A stretch of DNA of 64,000 nucleotides from Paenibacillus ferrarius (GCF_002027705.1 NZ_MBTG01000001.1:310001-374000), one strand, 5' to 3'; shown: positions 7,781 to 16,048, numbered from the stretch's first letter. Program-made: numbers and translations. Notes: a model not told the origin generated them from the sequence alone.

Positions 7781-8965
7781 ATGACAATCGCATTGAAACG
7801 TTTATTAATGATGAACGTAAGTTCCAGTATTATTTTTAACTACATGGGCATTTTTATTAATTTGTTCATCTGGGAGAAAGGGCAGCAAATCTTCGATGTC
7901 GCCTGGTTTAATTTGGTGATGTTCATCGCATGGGGACTGGCATTCATGTATGGGGCCAAGCTTTTGGCAAGGTTTTCAATTGGATCGATCATGCGAATAT
8001 CGGCGATATGCGCAGGAATTACCTTTGTCCTTCTTTCCTGGGTGCACGTGGAGCCCAAGCTTCTGTATTTGTCCTTGATCGCGCTGCCTGTGGGCATAAC
8101 CAATGGATTTTATGCTTCCGCTTCGAATATCGGCATTTCTTTATTCGGCAAAGGCAAAGAATTTACGGCGTTTTTTTCAGCTACCAATGTCATTGGGCAA
8201 ATTATCGCTTTCGTTAACCCGCTATTATTCGCTTTGATTATCAAATGGATTGGCTTTTCAGGATCATTTGTTGTGATGTTTCTGTTTATTGGAACGATGA
8301 TTCTGGTCTCTTTTTTCGTTCCGCACATTTCGCTCAAAGAGGCAGACGAGGCTGTATTTAAGAACTTTTCGATTCGTAAGGTATTCGTCACGCCAAGTCT
8401 GAAATGGATGATTCCTTCCCTGATTGCTGGCGGCTTTTTCATTCAATTTCAAGGCATATTCTCGTTGATATTTACCTTTTCTGTGACGAAGGACAAACTT
8501 GCTATTGCGCTGCTGCAAATTATGTACACCGCGTTTACGGTAGCATCAGTCTACATCTATCAAAGATTTAGCCGAACACGAAGCATATCTGATTCGCGGT
8601 GGCTCACCTTCGGCATGCTGGCGGCCGCTACAGGCTTCCTACTAGCTTTGTTCCCAACGCCATCGATCTTAATTCTCTCTAATATACTGACGACAATTGG
8701 ACTGTTTTTCTTCTTCACAATTTGGAGCTCGCGTCAATTTATTGCAACCAATCATTTGGAGCCTATTCAACAAGCAAGGTTTCTAGTGTGGCGGGAGCTT
8801 ATTCTTATCATTTCAAGAATTTTCATGTTGGCGCTCATCTTAGGCATAACAGATTTCAATGGCTTCGTATTTAAAGCCGTGATGGTTTTTAGCTTCTCTA
8901 GCGCATTATTGATTCCATACTTCTCAAGTAAAAGTGACGCGTCTGTGAAGGGAATTGATTGTTAA
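7781..8965 (+). CDS. MFS-type transporter
   Basis: 394 residues with about twelve hydrophobic segments and a central cytoplasmic loop (HISLKEADEAVFKNFSIRKVF) dividing two six-helix halves, the layout of major facilitator superfamily permeases. The start MTIALKRLLMMNVSSSIIFNYMG resembles a MFS subgroup common in paenibacilli. Substrate is unknown. GGTAGGA lies just before ATG. It is divergently arranged with the AraC gene, which suggests local control by that regulator. Confidence 0.75.
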   Translation: MTIALKRLLMMNVSSSIIFNYMGIFINLFIWEKGQQIFDVAWFNLVMFIAWGLAFMYGAKLLARFSIGSIMRISAICAGITFVLLSWVHVEPKLLYLSLIALPVGITNGFYASASNIGISLFGKGKEFTAFFSATNVIGQIIAFVNPLLFALIIKWIGFSGSFVVMFLFIGTMILVSFFVPHISLKEADEAVFKNFSIRKVFVTPSLKWMIPSLIAGGFFIQFQGIFSLIFTFSVTKDKLAIALLQIMYTAFTVASVYIYQRFSRTRSISDSRWLTFGMLAAATGFLLALFPTPSILILSNILTTIGLFFFFTIWSSRQFIATNHLEPIQQARFLVWRELILIISRIFMLALILGITDFNGFVFKAVMVFSFSSALLIPYFSSKSDASVKGIDC

Positions 8966-9138
8966 GAAAGAGCGGGAGAAACTGTGCACTGGCAGCGAAA
9001 ACTTAACAGTAGAATCGTCAGATCCTTCATAGGAGATGGCGTTTTTTTATGTGAAAATAGCGCTTTTATTTAATTAACTGTATTAAATATTAATGATATA
9101 AATAAATATTATGAGCTTTTTTAGTCGTAATTTCACTG

Positions 9139-9870
9139 TTAGGAGAGATTTAATGGATCAAGCAGCCAAATTTTCACATCTATTTTTTTGGAAAAATGAA
9201 GGATTGGAGAAATATTCGGCAACTCGATCCCAAACGATTGAGCTAAAGTATTAACTTCAATGGATGCCTCAGCTGATTGCAAAGGCCAAGGCTGATGGTC
9301 AATTTCACCTCGGAACACTTTACCTTGACGATCAACGCAGTACAAACAATAACGCTCTGTTAGCCAGTAGTCCAGCGTACCAGGCGCAGCTAGCCATATC
9401 TCAGAGGTAGGGCGATACACACCAATGAAATCACCTTGATTAGCTCGTTTATCTTTGCGAATACTCCGGTAATGAACGGTATGACGATCTTGAACTTGCA
9501 CTTCGATGTGAGCATACAAATAAGGCAGATGGAAAGCGAAGCGGGCTGATTCTACGGCTGCACGATGAAACGCGTCCAAACTGAAAAAAAAGACACCAGA
9601 TTTTCCATTGATCGAGACATAAGTCCTCAAGTTAATTTCAGGAAATGCAGAGAAATAAGGTAAGGATGGGGTGCCTCTAGCTCTTACGCCAGACATATGA
9701 AAGGGAACAACGCCAATCCAGGCAGACCCGTTGAATGTATCGATGGGAAGCTGGGGAGGAAGGAGCGGCCTCAGCAGTTCAACAGGGATAGGCCAATGAG
9801 CAAAAAGCAAATCATTCCAGGTTTGGTGCATGATCCATGGTTTATCAGGCAGCGGCCAAGGTCGGCTCAT
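9139..9870 (-). CDS. yqjF: YqjF-family protein (DUF2071)
   Basis: 243 residues matching the DUF2071/YqjF family of Bacillus: start RPWPLPDKPWIMHQTWNDLLFAHWP, central INLRTYVSINGKSGVFFFSLDA and YRSIRKDK, and the C-terminal region ending in KKIDVKIW. The family has an acetoacetate-decarboxylase-like fold in structure databases, but its catalytic role is not established. The ribosome site is TAGGAGAA, ten bases before ATG. It is convergent with the MFS gene and divergent from ywbE. Confidence 0.8.
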   Translation of the reverse strand: MSRPWPLPDKPWIMHQTWNDLLFAHWPIPVELLRPLLPPQLPIDTFNGSAWIGVVPFHMSGVRARGTPSLPYFSAFPEINLRTYVSINGKSGVFFFSLDAFHRAAVESARFAFHLPYLYAHIEVQVQDRHTVHYRSIRKDKRANQGDFIGVYRPTSEIWLAAPGTLDYWLTERYCLYCVDRQGKVFRGEIDHQPWPLQSAEASIEVNTLAQSFGIELPNISPILHFSKKIDVKIWLLDPLNLS

Positions 9871-9993
9871 CGTACAATCTTCTCCTATCTGTAGTGGGTA
9901 TAGGGCTGTTTTACATCATCGTATTGATTCATGAGGCTGTTGTAAAGGATTTTATCGATGGATGCAGTTAAGATGGGGAATACTTCGAATATA

Positions 9994-10002
9994 TGGTATA
10001 AT
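9994..10002 (+). promoter_or_regulatory. Extended -10 promoter element before ywbE
   Basis: TGGTATAAT is a consensus -10 with the extended TGN motif. No clear -35 is visible. It lies about 40 bases before the ywbE start. Confidence 0.55.
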
Positions 10003-10042
10003 GAAGCACACTAACTGGTCAGAAGGCAGGCGATTACACAGC

Positions 10043-10246
10043 ATGAATGGACAAAATCGAAAAGATGTAGTGCCCGGAATGGAAGTTCATATTGTTCTAA
10101 AACAAGATCAACGTAGTGGGAAGTTAACCAAGGGAATTGTGAAAGACTTATTAACCAATTCGCCAACACACCCTCATGGGATAAAAGTACGGTTAGTCGA
10201 TGGGCAAGTTGGGCGAGTCAAACAAATTTTATCGCCGGCTAGGTGA
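10043..10246 (+). CDS. ywbE: YwbE family small protein
   Basis: 67 residues, an almost complete match to the YwbE family as I remember it: MNGQNRKDVVPGMEVHIVLK, the TKGIVKDLLTNSPTHPHGIK core and a short GQVGRVKQI end. The family is widespread; the fold is probably a small beta barrel, but its function is unknown. The frame is open 27 codons upstream, but homology begins at MNGQN. The YolD-like gene follows 23 bases later, probably in one operon. Confidence 0.85.
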   Translation: MNGQNRKDVVPGMEVHIVLKQDQRSGKLTKGIVKDLLTNSPTHPHGIKVRLVDGQVGRVKQILSPAR

Positions 10247-10269
10247 TCTAGAAATCAGGGGGAACAAGA

Positions 10270-10524
10270 ATGGCCAAACCAAAGGTAGCAAAGAGACCAA
10301 CTCGGGATGAGTTTGTGCTCGAAGAGATTGGGAATCAGTTGTCTGAAGCTAAAATGGAGAATTCAGAAATCGTTCTTACTGTATGGGGACGAGAGGAAGC
10401 TGTTCGCGGTCTCATCAAAACGATGGATTCTCGAACAGGACGCGTACATATGGAAACGAGCAATGGAGAATTAGATAAAGTACCTTTTATGGATATTATG
10501 AAAGTCGAATACCCGCGGGATTAA
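10270..10524 (+). CDS. YolD-like family protein
   Basis: 84 residues with the YolD-like pattern: a basic N terminus (KPKVAKRPTRDEFVLEEIG), then a small beta domain (IVLTVWGREEAVRGLIKTMD, HMETSNGELDKVPFMDIMKVE). In other Firmicutes YolD-like genes often sit beside UV-damage-repair polymerases (UvrX/YqjW), but none is near here. AGGGGGAAC precedes ATG. A strong terminator ends the ywbE-yolD pair. Confidence 0.65.
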   Translation: MAKPKVAKRPTRDEFVLEEIGNQLSEAKMENSEIVLTVWGREEAVRGLIKTMDSRTGRVHMETSNGELDKVPFMDIMKVEYPRD

Positions 10525-10536
10525 AAAGCCGGGAAG

Positions 10537-10577
10537 ACACTTATTCCGTTTGCAGGATAACGGGATAAGTGCTTTTT
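10537..10577 (+). terminator. Terminator after the YolD-like gene
   Basis: ACACTTATTCCGTT / AACGGGATAAGTGC stem followed by TTTTT. Confidence 0.85.
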
Positions 10578-10657
10578 AGCGGATTTAACCCGCTCGAAAA
10601 ATTGCACTAAATCTATATTTAACGCAACTTAGATTGTAACGAACGGAGTGAACGCGA

Positions 10658-11578
10658 TTGGGGCAAGAATACGAGTACGATGATGAGTATTTGGAGCTTT
10701 TTGACTCCTGGATGAAGGACCAAGGATTCACCAAAAGAACGCAACGAGCTTATCTTGGAGATGTGCGGTTATTTTTAGGTTCAGTAGAGAAATCATTGGC
10801 GAACCTTGAAGCTTTGGATGTTATGCGGTTTTTGACGAAAATGCGCCAAGGCGGCGCGGGGGATTCTGCGAGGAATCGCTATTTGTCTTCGATTCGGACA
10901 TTTTTCTCAGCGTTGATCGAGCTTCAAATTGTGCAGCATAATCCTTCTCTGAATGTGAAGAAATCCAAGGTTGAGAAAAATCAATTGCCAACCTTTCTGA
11001 GTGAGCAATTATTGGCTGTATTTTTGCAATCGATTGAAGGGAAGTATCAGATTCGGAATGTAGCCATGTTCCTTTTGATGAGCTATGCGGGTTTAAGGGT
11101 CAGTGAATTGCACCGTTTGAACATCGCAGATTTCAATCGTTCAACTAACACCTTGCAAGTATTCGGCAAAGGACGGAAATGGCGAGCCATCCCGCTCCCT
11201 AACGAGCTGGTGAAGGTATTGAACAGAGCACTATCTGAGCGGATCGACACAAGGAGTGCGGCAGAACAGCCATTTTTTGTTTCTCAATTCGGCCGGCGTA
11301 TTAGTATTCGAATGATTCAGACGATCGCAGAGAAATATTTCGAGGAGCTGAAGAAGCAATACGTTGAGCTCCAAGGCAAGTCAGTCTCGAGTCATAAGCT
11401 TCGCCATACCTTTGCTACCATGCAGGTTCTGGCCGGAACCGATATCCGTACGTTGCAAGAGCTGCTTGGCCATGCAAGCATTCAAACCACGCAAATATAC
11501 ACGCATGTCGGAGATAAGCAAAAGCAGGAGGCGATGAATCGGGTTTCTGCGTTTATTCCTGTTGGGATGGGGATTTAA
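10658..11578 (+). CDS. Tyrosine recombinase, XerC/XerD-like
   Basis: 306 residues, the standard Xer length. N-terminal SAM-like core-binding domain (FTKRTQRAYLGDVRLFL) and C-terminal catalytic domain with Arg in YAGLRVSEL, Lys in FGKGRKWRAIPLP, HKLRHTFAT, LLGHASIQTT and nucleophile Tyr in TTQIYTHVG; every catalytic residue is present. The start is TTG 10658 after GGAGTG. It has its own transcription unit, and a dif-like site lies 49 bases after its stop. Together with xerS this is the second full-length tyrosine recombinase within 7 kb. It could be a housekeeping Xer or the enzyme of a local cassette system. Confidence 0.85.
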   Translation: MGQEYEYDDEYLELFDSWMKDQGFTKRTQRAYLGDVRLFLGSVEKSLANLEALDVMRFLTKMRQGGAGDSARNRYLSSIRTFFSALIELQIVQHNPSLNVKKSKVEKNQLPTFLSEQLLAVFLQSIEGKYQIRNVAMFLLMSYAGLRVSELHRLNIADFNRSTNTLQVFGKGRKWRAIPLPNELVKVLNRALSERIDTRSAAEQPFFVSQFGRRISIRMIQTIAEKYFEELKKQYVELQGKSVSSHKLRHTFATMQVLAGTDIRTLQELLGHASIQTTQIYTHVGDKQKQEAMNRVSAFIPVGMGI

Positions 11579-11627
11579 TTGGGGATGCTGCATGCTGTGG
11601 ACTGGAGATTGCAAAGGGAATATCATT

Positions 11628-11655
11628 TGTTTACATAATAAATAATATGTTAACT
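11628..11655. other. dif-like recombination site 2 (candidate)
   Basis: Left arm TGTTTACATAA (identical to site 1), core TAAATA, right arm ATATGTTAACT. The right arm resembles the XerD arm of E. coli dif (TTATGTTAAAT). It lies just after the recombinase gene and not in an evident promoter. Confidence 0.5.
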
Positions 11656-11737
11656 AAATGCATACATCGAATATCACGGCTGACCCTCCCGACAAATCAT
11701 TGAAGCGCTGCTTTGTGACTTACACGAAGGAAGAAAT

Positions 11738-11872
11738 TTGAGTACATTATATTGTCCAGAGACTAAGGTTAAAGGGGGAGTGGAAATTGTCATCGCGAGC
11801 CCACAAAGTGAAAGCTTAGCGAGCTTTAAACAATTTGTTCTAGAACAAACAGAGGAACCTTCAAATCCATGA
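11738..11872 (+). CDS. Orphan small ORF between dif-like sites 2 and 3
   Basis: A 44-codon frame from TTG 11738, preceded by GAAGGAAG with a short spacer. The same frame is open back to 11684 (62 residues) without a better start. The product has normal amino acid composition (STLYCPETKVKGGVEIVIAS) and ends in SFKQFVLEQTEEPSNP, and a long hairpin covers its end, as for a real or recently decayed gene. No family was recognised. It may be the 3' remnant of a longer gene. Confidence 0.35.
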   Translation: MSTLYCPETKVKGGVEIVIASPQSESLASFKQFVLEQTEEPSNP

Positions 11873-11900
11873 AAATGGAGTGAGGGTCCTTTTGTTTGTC
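11845..11900 (+). terminator. Long imperfect hairpin at the end of the orphan ORF
   Basis: Outer arms around CAAAC..GGAACC and GGGTCC..GTTTG and inner arms TCCA / TGGA around a GAAAA loop, with a T-rich stretch (CCTTTTGTTTG). It probably acts as an intrinsic terminator. Confidence 0.55.
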
Positions 11901-11915
11901 TAGGCATCTCGTTTT

Positions 11916-12121
11916 TGGAATGAAAGGGAACTGAGGTACGCTAAAACGTGAAAAGAAAGGTGAATGACGATGAAAGGGAACTGAGATCCGCTATTTATTC
12001 AAAAAGTCACTTTATTGCGGGAAAAGTGAAGGTATAAGATCCTGTAGTTCCGCTTGGGCTTGGAAACCAGTCATTTTAGTGAGAATAACGCCCTGTAGTT
12101 CCGTTTCGATCATAAATGAGT
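11916..12121. repeat. Intergenic repeat cluster (GGGAACTGA / CTGTAGTTCCG family)
   Basis: Two direct copies of ATGAAAGGGAACTGAG followed by GTACGCTA or ATCCGCTA, about 50 bases apart. They are followed by two copies of CCTGTAGTTCCG(C/T), which look like degenerate reverse-strand members. I recall dispersed GGGAACTACAGG-like elements in paenibacilli. No coding frame fits here. Confidence 0.6.
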
Positions 12122-12230
12122 TCTTTTCTGGCTCTTGCTGTGAGAGGAGGAGGCACGAACTGTATGAAAATGAAGTGTTACACTAAATTTACGGGTAGAT
12201 TAATCGTAAAGAATACCTAGATCAGCATAT

Positions 12231-12258
12231 TGTTTACATAACATTTAATATGTTAACA
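12231..12258. other. dif-like recombination site 3 (candidate)
   Basis: Left arm TGTTTACATAA, core CATTTA, right arm ATATGTTAACA: almost the same arms as site 2 with a different core. It lies 190 bases before the ABC importer operon. A further half-site TTTTACATAA is present at 12277-12286 without a matching partner arm. Confidence 0.5.
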
Positions 12259-12420
12259 AAATTTCGCAACCACCATTTTACATAATGTCCATAAGCAAAT
12301 AGCATTTCAGAACACTTTGTATAATGAAAATCTCGAATAGAGTTATATAATATAACATATAAAGTAATTATTAATGACAATTACATAACGCGAACGTTGT
12401 TTTATATGAGGAGGGGTACC
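12259..12420. other. AT-rich leader before the pyrimidine/hydantoin importer operon
   Basis: 162 bases with very high AT content, including a lone dif half-site at 12277-12286 and TATAAT-like words around 12340-12360. The promoter of the operon is presumably here, but I could not fix a -35/-10 pair. The ribosome site GAGGAGGGG precedes ATG 12421. Confidence 0.3.
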
Positions 12421-13233
12421 ATGAGTTCAGATCTTTCCCAGCAGAAAGTGGAAATCTCGGTAGATGGCGTCTCCATGATATTCGGCAAGAAAGGGAAACA
12501 GGCAACTGTGCTTCAGGACATCTCCTTCGATGTCTATCAGAATGAATTTGTTTCCCTGCTTGGACCCTCAGGGTGCGGCAAATCGACGCTTCTAAGGCTG
12601 ATGGCCGATTTGTTGCAACCATCCAGCGGGCAAATCATCATCCAGAAGGAGCATCCGCGAGAAGTGCGCCTGCGTCGAAAGTTCGGAATCGTCTTTCAGA
12701 ATCCAACCCTGTTCGAATGGCGAACAGTACGGGAAAACATCGAACTGCCCTTAGAGGTAATGGGTCAAGATCGTTCAGTGTACAGGACGGTGGTTGACCA
12801 ATTACTTGAAACAGTAGGGTTAATGAAATTCAAGGATTATTACCCGTGGCAATTAAGTGGAGGCATGCAGCAAAGAGTGGCAATTGCCAGGGCCCTATCT
12901 TTGGACCCGCCTATCTTATTTATGGATGAACCGTTCTCTGCGTTAGATGAATTCACGAAAGAGAAGCTGCACTACGAGCTGCTTGAAATCAAAAGGAAAA
13001 CGAATAAAACAATCGTTTTTGTTACTCACAGTATCCCGGAAGCTGTGTTCTTATCCAATCGGATTCTGGTATTATCGGCACATCCCGGCCGCATTCACTC
13101 GATTCATCCTGTCGAATTTGGCGAAGAACGTTCTCTGCAATTGCGGGAATCTGCAAGCTTTCATGCTATGACAGCCTCCATTCGAAATTGCTTCTATGAG
13201 GAGAGTGGCACGAATGAACATCAAATGGGCTAA
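12421..13233 (+). CDS. ABC importer ATP-binding subunit (SsuB/ThiZ/TauB class)
   Basis: 270 residues. Walker A GPSGCGKST at 48-56, Q-loop Gln 93, signature LSGGMQ at 145-150, Walker B ILFMDEP near 165-171 and H-loop His 203. The FMDEPFSALDEFTKEKL segment is typical of the nitrate/sulfonate/NMT1 importer class. AGGAGGGG precedes ATG 12421; the frame is open 8 codons upstream but lacks a ribosome site there. It is the first gene of a four-gene importer (ATPase, two permeases, binding protein) that heads the pyrimidine catabolic genes. Confidence 0.9.
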   Translation: MSSDLSQQKVEISVDGVSMIFGKKGKQATVLQDISFDVYQNEFVSLLGPSGCGKSTLLRLMADLLQPSSGQIIIQKEHPREVRLRRKFGIVFQNPTLFEWRTVRENIELPLEVMGQDRSVYRTVVDQLLETVGLMKFKDYYPWQLSGGMQQRVAIARALSLDPPILFMDEPFSALDEFTKEKLHYELLEIKRKTNKTIVFVTHSIPEAVFLSNRILVLSAHPGRIHSIHPVEFGEERSLQLRESASFHAMTASIRNCFYEESGTNEHQMG

Positions 13234-14029
13234 ACCTGCTCATCAAGGCGCGGTTGTTGCGGTGTGGATAGCACTACTGCTGCTCCTCTGGGAATTTATT
13301 GCTTGGCTGCTTCATGCCCTTATGCTTGTTAAACTGCCGGATTCGAAGCTTCCTTATTTGCATAAAGTCATCATCTCCTTACAAGACAACCTTCCAGTTT
13401 TAATCAAGCAAGGGCTATTAACATTTGGAAATGCGGGCATCGGTTTCCTGATAGGATCAGCTATCGGGATTAGCTTGGCGATAATCATGAGCCTCTCGAA
13501 CACAGTTGAATTAACATTGACGCCGTATATGGTTGCTTCTCAAATGATACCGATCATCGGTCTTGCGCCAATTCTGTACGGCATCCTTCATGATCCTGAT
13601 TTATCTCGCATAATGATGGCAGGATATGTGACATTCTTTCCGGTTGCGATCAACATGCTTCGGGGACTACATAGTGTCCAACCTGAACAAATCGAGCTTA
13701 TGCGTTCATTGGCTGCTTCGACATGGCACAGCTACCTGAAGCTCAAATTGCCCTCCGCCATGCCAGGGCTATTCGCAGGTCTCAAAATCTCAGCCCCGCT
13801 CGCAATTACAGCCTCGATCATTGTCGAGCTAATGGGAGCACCGAATGGAATTGGGGTACTTATGATTAGCTCGCTTTATTATGGAGCTGCTCAGGTGTAC
13901 ATGTTCTGGAGTACGGTCCTTGTGTCCATAGCGATCGGTCTTGTTTCGTTCTACCTGCTTGTTCTTCTGGAGCGGTGGCTTACACCTTGGCAGCCTGAAT
14001 TTAGAGAAAGCGGGAGTGGAGGAACATGA
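13214..14029 (+). CDS. ABC importer permease subunit 1
   Basis: About 271 residues with five to six membrane segments and the BPD-transport inner-membrane motif region (EQIELMRSLAASTWHSYLKLKLPSA) that docks the ATPase. The family is the SsuC/ThiX type. GAGGAG lies about ten bases before ATG 13214, and the gene overlaps the ATPase gene by 20 bases, indicating translational coupling. Two non-identical permeases in one operon suggest a heterodimeric channel. Confidence 0.85.
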   Translation: MNIKWAKPAHQGAVVAVWIALLLLLWEFIAWLLHALMLVKLPDSKLPYLHKVIISLQDNLPVLIKQGLLTFGNAGIGFLIGSAIGISLAIIMSLSNTVELTLTPYMVASQMIPIIGLAPILYGILHDPDLSRIMMAGYVTFFPVAINMLRGLHSVQPEQIELMRSLAASTWHSYLKLKLPSAMPGLFAGLKISAPLAITASIIVELMGAPNGIGVLMISSLYYGAAQVYMFWSTVLVSIAIGLVSFYLLVLLERWLTPWQPEFRESGSGGT

Positions 14030-14898
14030 AGGAAGTTTTGCTTAAAAAGGACCAATCACCTTTGTCTTCTCGATCAACCGTTGAATCAGCACCTCTCGGG
14101 ACACTTAGCAACAGCGGATTTATCCGCTCAACCACACTTTTCGAGATTATCTCCAAGAGTTTTCCTTTTTTATTCGGATTATTTTTTATTTTCGTTTGGC
14201 AATTCCATGGGTATCATTTCTTGTTTCGCTTGGAAAGGTATCAACTGCCGATTCCTTCGGACATCGTTAGGTCCATAAGCGATAATGGTGAAATTTTGCT
14301 TATTTATACATTGTATACAGGGATCGAAATCGTTGGCGGATTTCTAATTGGCTCGTTGTTAGGCTGGCTTGCTGCGGTCGCGGCTTCCTATCGGCCTCAA
14401 GCTGGAGCGGGGGGGATTACGATCTTGGCTTCCATGAATGCAATTCCAATCGTTGCACTTGCTCCTATCATGAATAATTGGTTGGGAGATGGAGTTGCCT
14501 CCAGAATAGGTATCGTGTCAGTGATGACAATGGCTACAATGGCTGTCAGTACATACAAAGGGCTGCAATCCATCGAGTCGACGTATCTGGAATTAATGAC
14601 TTCCTATGCGGCAAGCAAAGGGCAGATTTTTCTTAAATTGCGCTTGCCGAAAGCATTGCCGGCTATTTTCTCAGCCCTAAAGATTAATATGTCAACCAGC
14701 ATAATTGGTGCCATTGTGGGGGAGTTTTTTATTGCTTCACGCGGCTTAGGTTATTTGCTATCGGACCAAATTCGCCTCGCGAATATGCCTTTAGCATGGG
14801 CGTGCATCGTCATTGCGGCAATTGCAGGTATCTTTTTATACACGATCATTCAACTCCTGGAACGAACTTGTATGCCTTGGTCAGTCACAAGACGCTGA
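14026..14898 (+). CDS. ABC importer permease subunit 2
   Basis: 290 residues; overlaps the first permease by ATGA. It has a longer hydrophilic N-terminal tail (about 45 residues) before the first membrane helix. The conserved loop STYLELMTSYAASKGQIFLKLRLPKA is the docking motif. Same SsuC/ThiX family as its neighbour but clearly diverged, so not a recent tandem duplicate. Confidence 0.85.
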   Translation: MKEVLLKKDQSPLSSRSTVESAPLGTLSNSGFIRSTTLFEIISKSFPFLFGLFFIFVWQFHGYHFLFRLERYQLPIPSDIVRSISDNGEILLIYTLYTGIEIVGGFLIGSLLGWLAAVAASYRPQAGAGGITILASMNAIPIVALAPIMNNWLGDGVASRIGIVSVMTMATMAVSTYKGLQSIESTYLELMTSYAASKGQIFLKLRLPKALPAIFSALKINMSTSIIGAIVGEFFIASRGLGYLLSDQIRLANMPLAWACIVIAAIAGIFLYTIIQLLERTCMPWSVTRR

Positions 14899-14980
14899 TT
14901 TAAATTGATATTTAACACAGCATCAAGGGATGTCTCCATCTATATACACATAGAAATAAAATAGGAGAGGATTGGTACGT

Positions 14981-16048
14981 TTGAAAAAGAGAATACCGAC
15001 TGTCGGAGCTGCTGTGCTTTTAAGTATCGTGGTCAGTTTAGTTAGTGCTTGCGGTTCTGTTAAGTCAGTTTCTATGTCGCCCGACACTTCAGCCGCAGCC
15101 AGTACATCAAGTACAACCAAGAATGAACCGCTCAAAAAGCTGAAGATCCAGCTGAAATGGGTGCCGCAGGCTCAATTTGCGGGGATTTATGCAGCTAAGG
15201 AGAAGGGTTTCTACAAGGATGAAGGGATTGATGTCGACATTGTGCCCGGTGGACCGGATGTGATTATCGAGCAGCAGGTCGTCAATGGTGCGGCGGATCT
15301 AGGCGTATCCAGCTTCGATTCCTTGCTGGTGAATCGTGACAATGGTTTGCCACTCGTTTCGGTCGCACAAGTAACGCAGAAAAGTTCCTATCGCTTGCTG
15401 TCCAAGAAATCAACGGGTATTGATACGCCTGCCAAGATGAAGGACAAAAAGATCGGGACATGGATGGGAAGCCAGCAGTTCCAAGTGTTAGCTTTCATGG
15501 AGAAAAACGGGCTTGATCCAAAGAAGGATATTCAATTGGTCAAGCAAGGCTTTACCATGGATCAGTTTTTTGGCGATCAACTGGATGTGGCGACGGCAAC
15601 TATTTATAACGAATATTATGTCGTGCTTGAAAGCGGCGTAAAAGAAGAAGACCTCAACGTATTTAATTTCGACGATGCGGGCGTTGCGATGCTGGAAGAT
15701 ACGTTGATTGCGAAGAAAGATTGGGTCGACAAGAACCGCGACCTCGCGGTAAAAGCGGTAAGAGCAACGATGAAGGGCTGGATCTATGCCATCGAGCATC
15801 AAGATGAAGCTGTTGATATCGTCATGAAGAGCGTAACCGCTGGCAGTACAACGAAGCAGCATCAAACGACCATGCTGAAGGCGATGGCTAAGCTTGTGAA
15901 GCCGGAAGGTTTTACCAACGACCAGGTGGGATCATTTGTTGATGAATCGGTGAAAAGAACGGCAGATATCGCGCTTCAATATGGTTTGATCAAGAAACCG
16001 GCTGATCTTAAGGCGTCGCTGGATACAACGATTTTGGCCGCGAAGTAA
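14981..16048 (+). CDS. NMT1/THI5-like substrate-binding lipoprotein
   Basis: About 355 residues. Lipoprotein signal peptide MKKRIPTVGAAVLL with lipobox LVSAC (Cys 24), then a Ser/Thr-rich linker and an NMT1/THI5 domain starting LKIQLKWVPQAQFAGIYAAK. This family binds pyrimidine-like or hydroxymethylpyrimidine ligands (ThiY) and other small ring compounds. TTG 14981 is preferred over TTG 14972 because AGGAGAGG ends one base before the latter. Given the following genes, the ligand is probably a pyrimidine base, dihydropyrimidine or hydantoin; that is inference. Confidence 0.85.
   Translation: MKKRIPTVGAAVLLSIVVSLVSACGSVKSVSMSPDTSAAASTSSTTKNEPLKKLKIQLKWVPQAQFAGIYAAKEKGFYKDEGIDVDIVPGGPDVIIEQQVVNGAADLGVSSFDSLLVNRDNGLPLVSVAQVTQKSSYRLLSKKSTGIDTPAKMKDKKIGTWMGSQQFQVLAFMEKNGLDPKKDIQLVKQGFTMDQFFGDQLDVATATIYNEYYVVLESGVKEEDLNVFNFDDAGVAMLEDTLIAKKDWVDKNRDLAVKAVRATMKGWIYAIEHQDEAVDIVMKSVTAGSTTKQHQTTMLKAMAKLVKPEGFTNDQVGSFVDESVKRTADIALQYGLIKKPADLKASLDTTILAAK

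Noticed and set aside
9153..9254. A 33-codon plus-strand frame with AGGAGAG upstream, antisense to the end of yqjF
   Set aside because: It lies inside the coding end of a well-supported gene on the other strand; the ribosome-like site is probably chance.
12277..12304. A fourth dif-like site
   Set aside because: Only the left arm (TTTTACATAA) is present; the partner position reads TAAGCAAATAG and does not match the right-arm pattern.
14923..15135. Short minus-strand frame over the lipoprotein signal region and other antisense frames over the pyrimidine operon
   Set aside because: All are shadows of strongly supported plus-strand genes, without ribosome sites or recognisable families.
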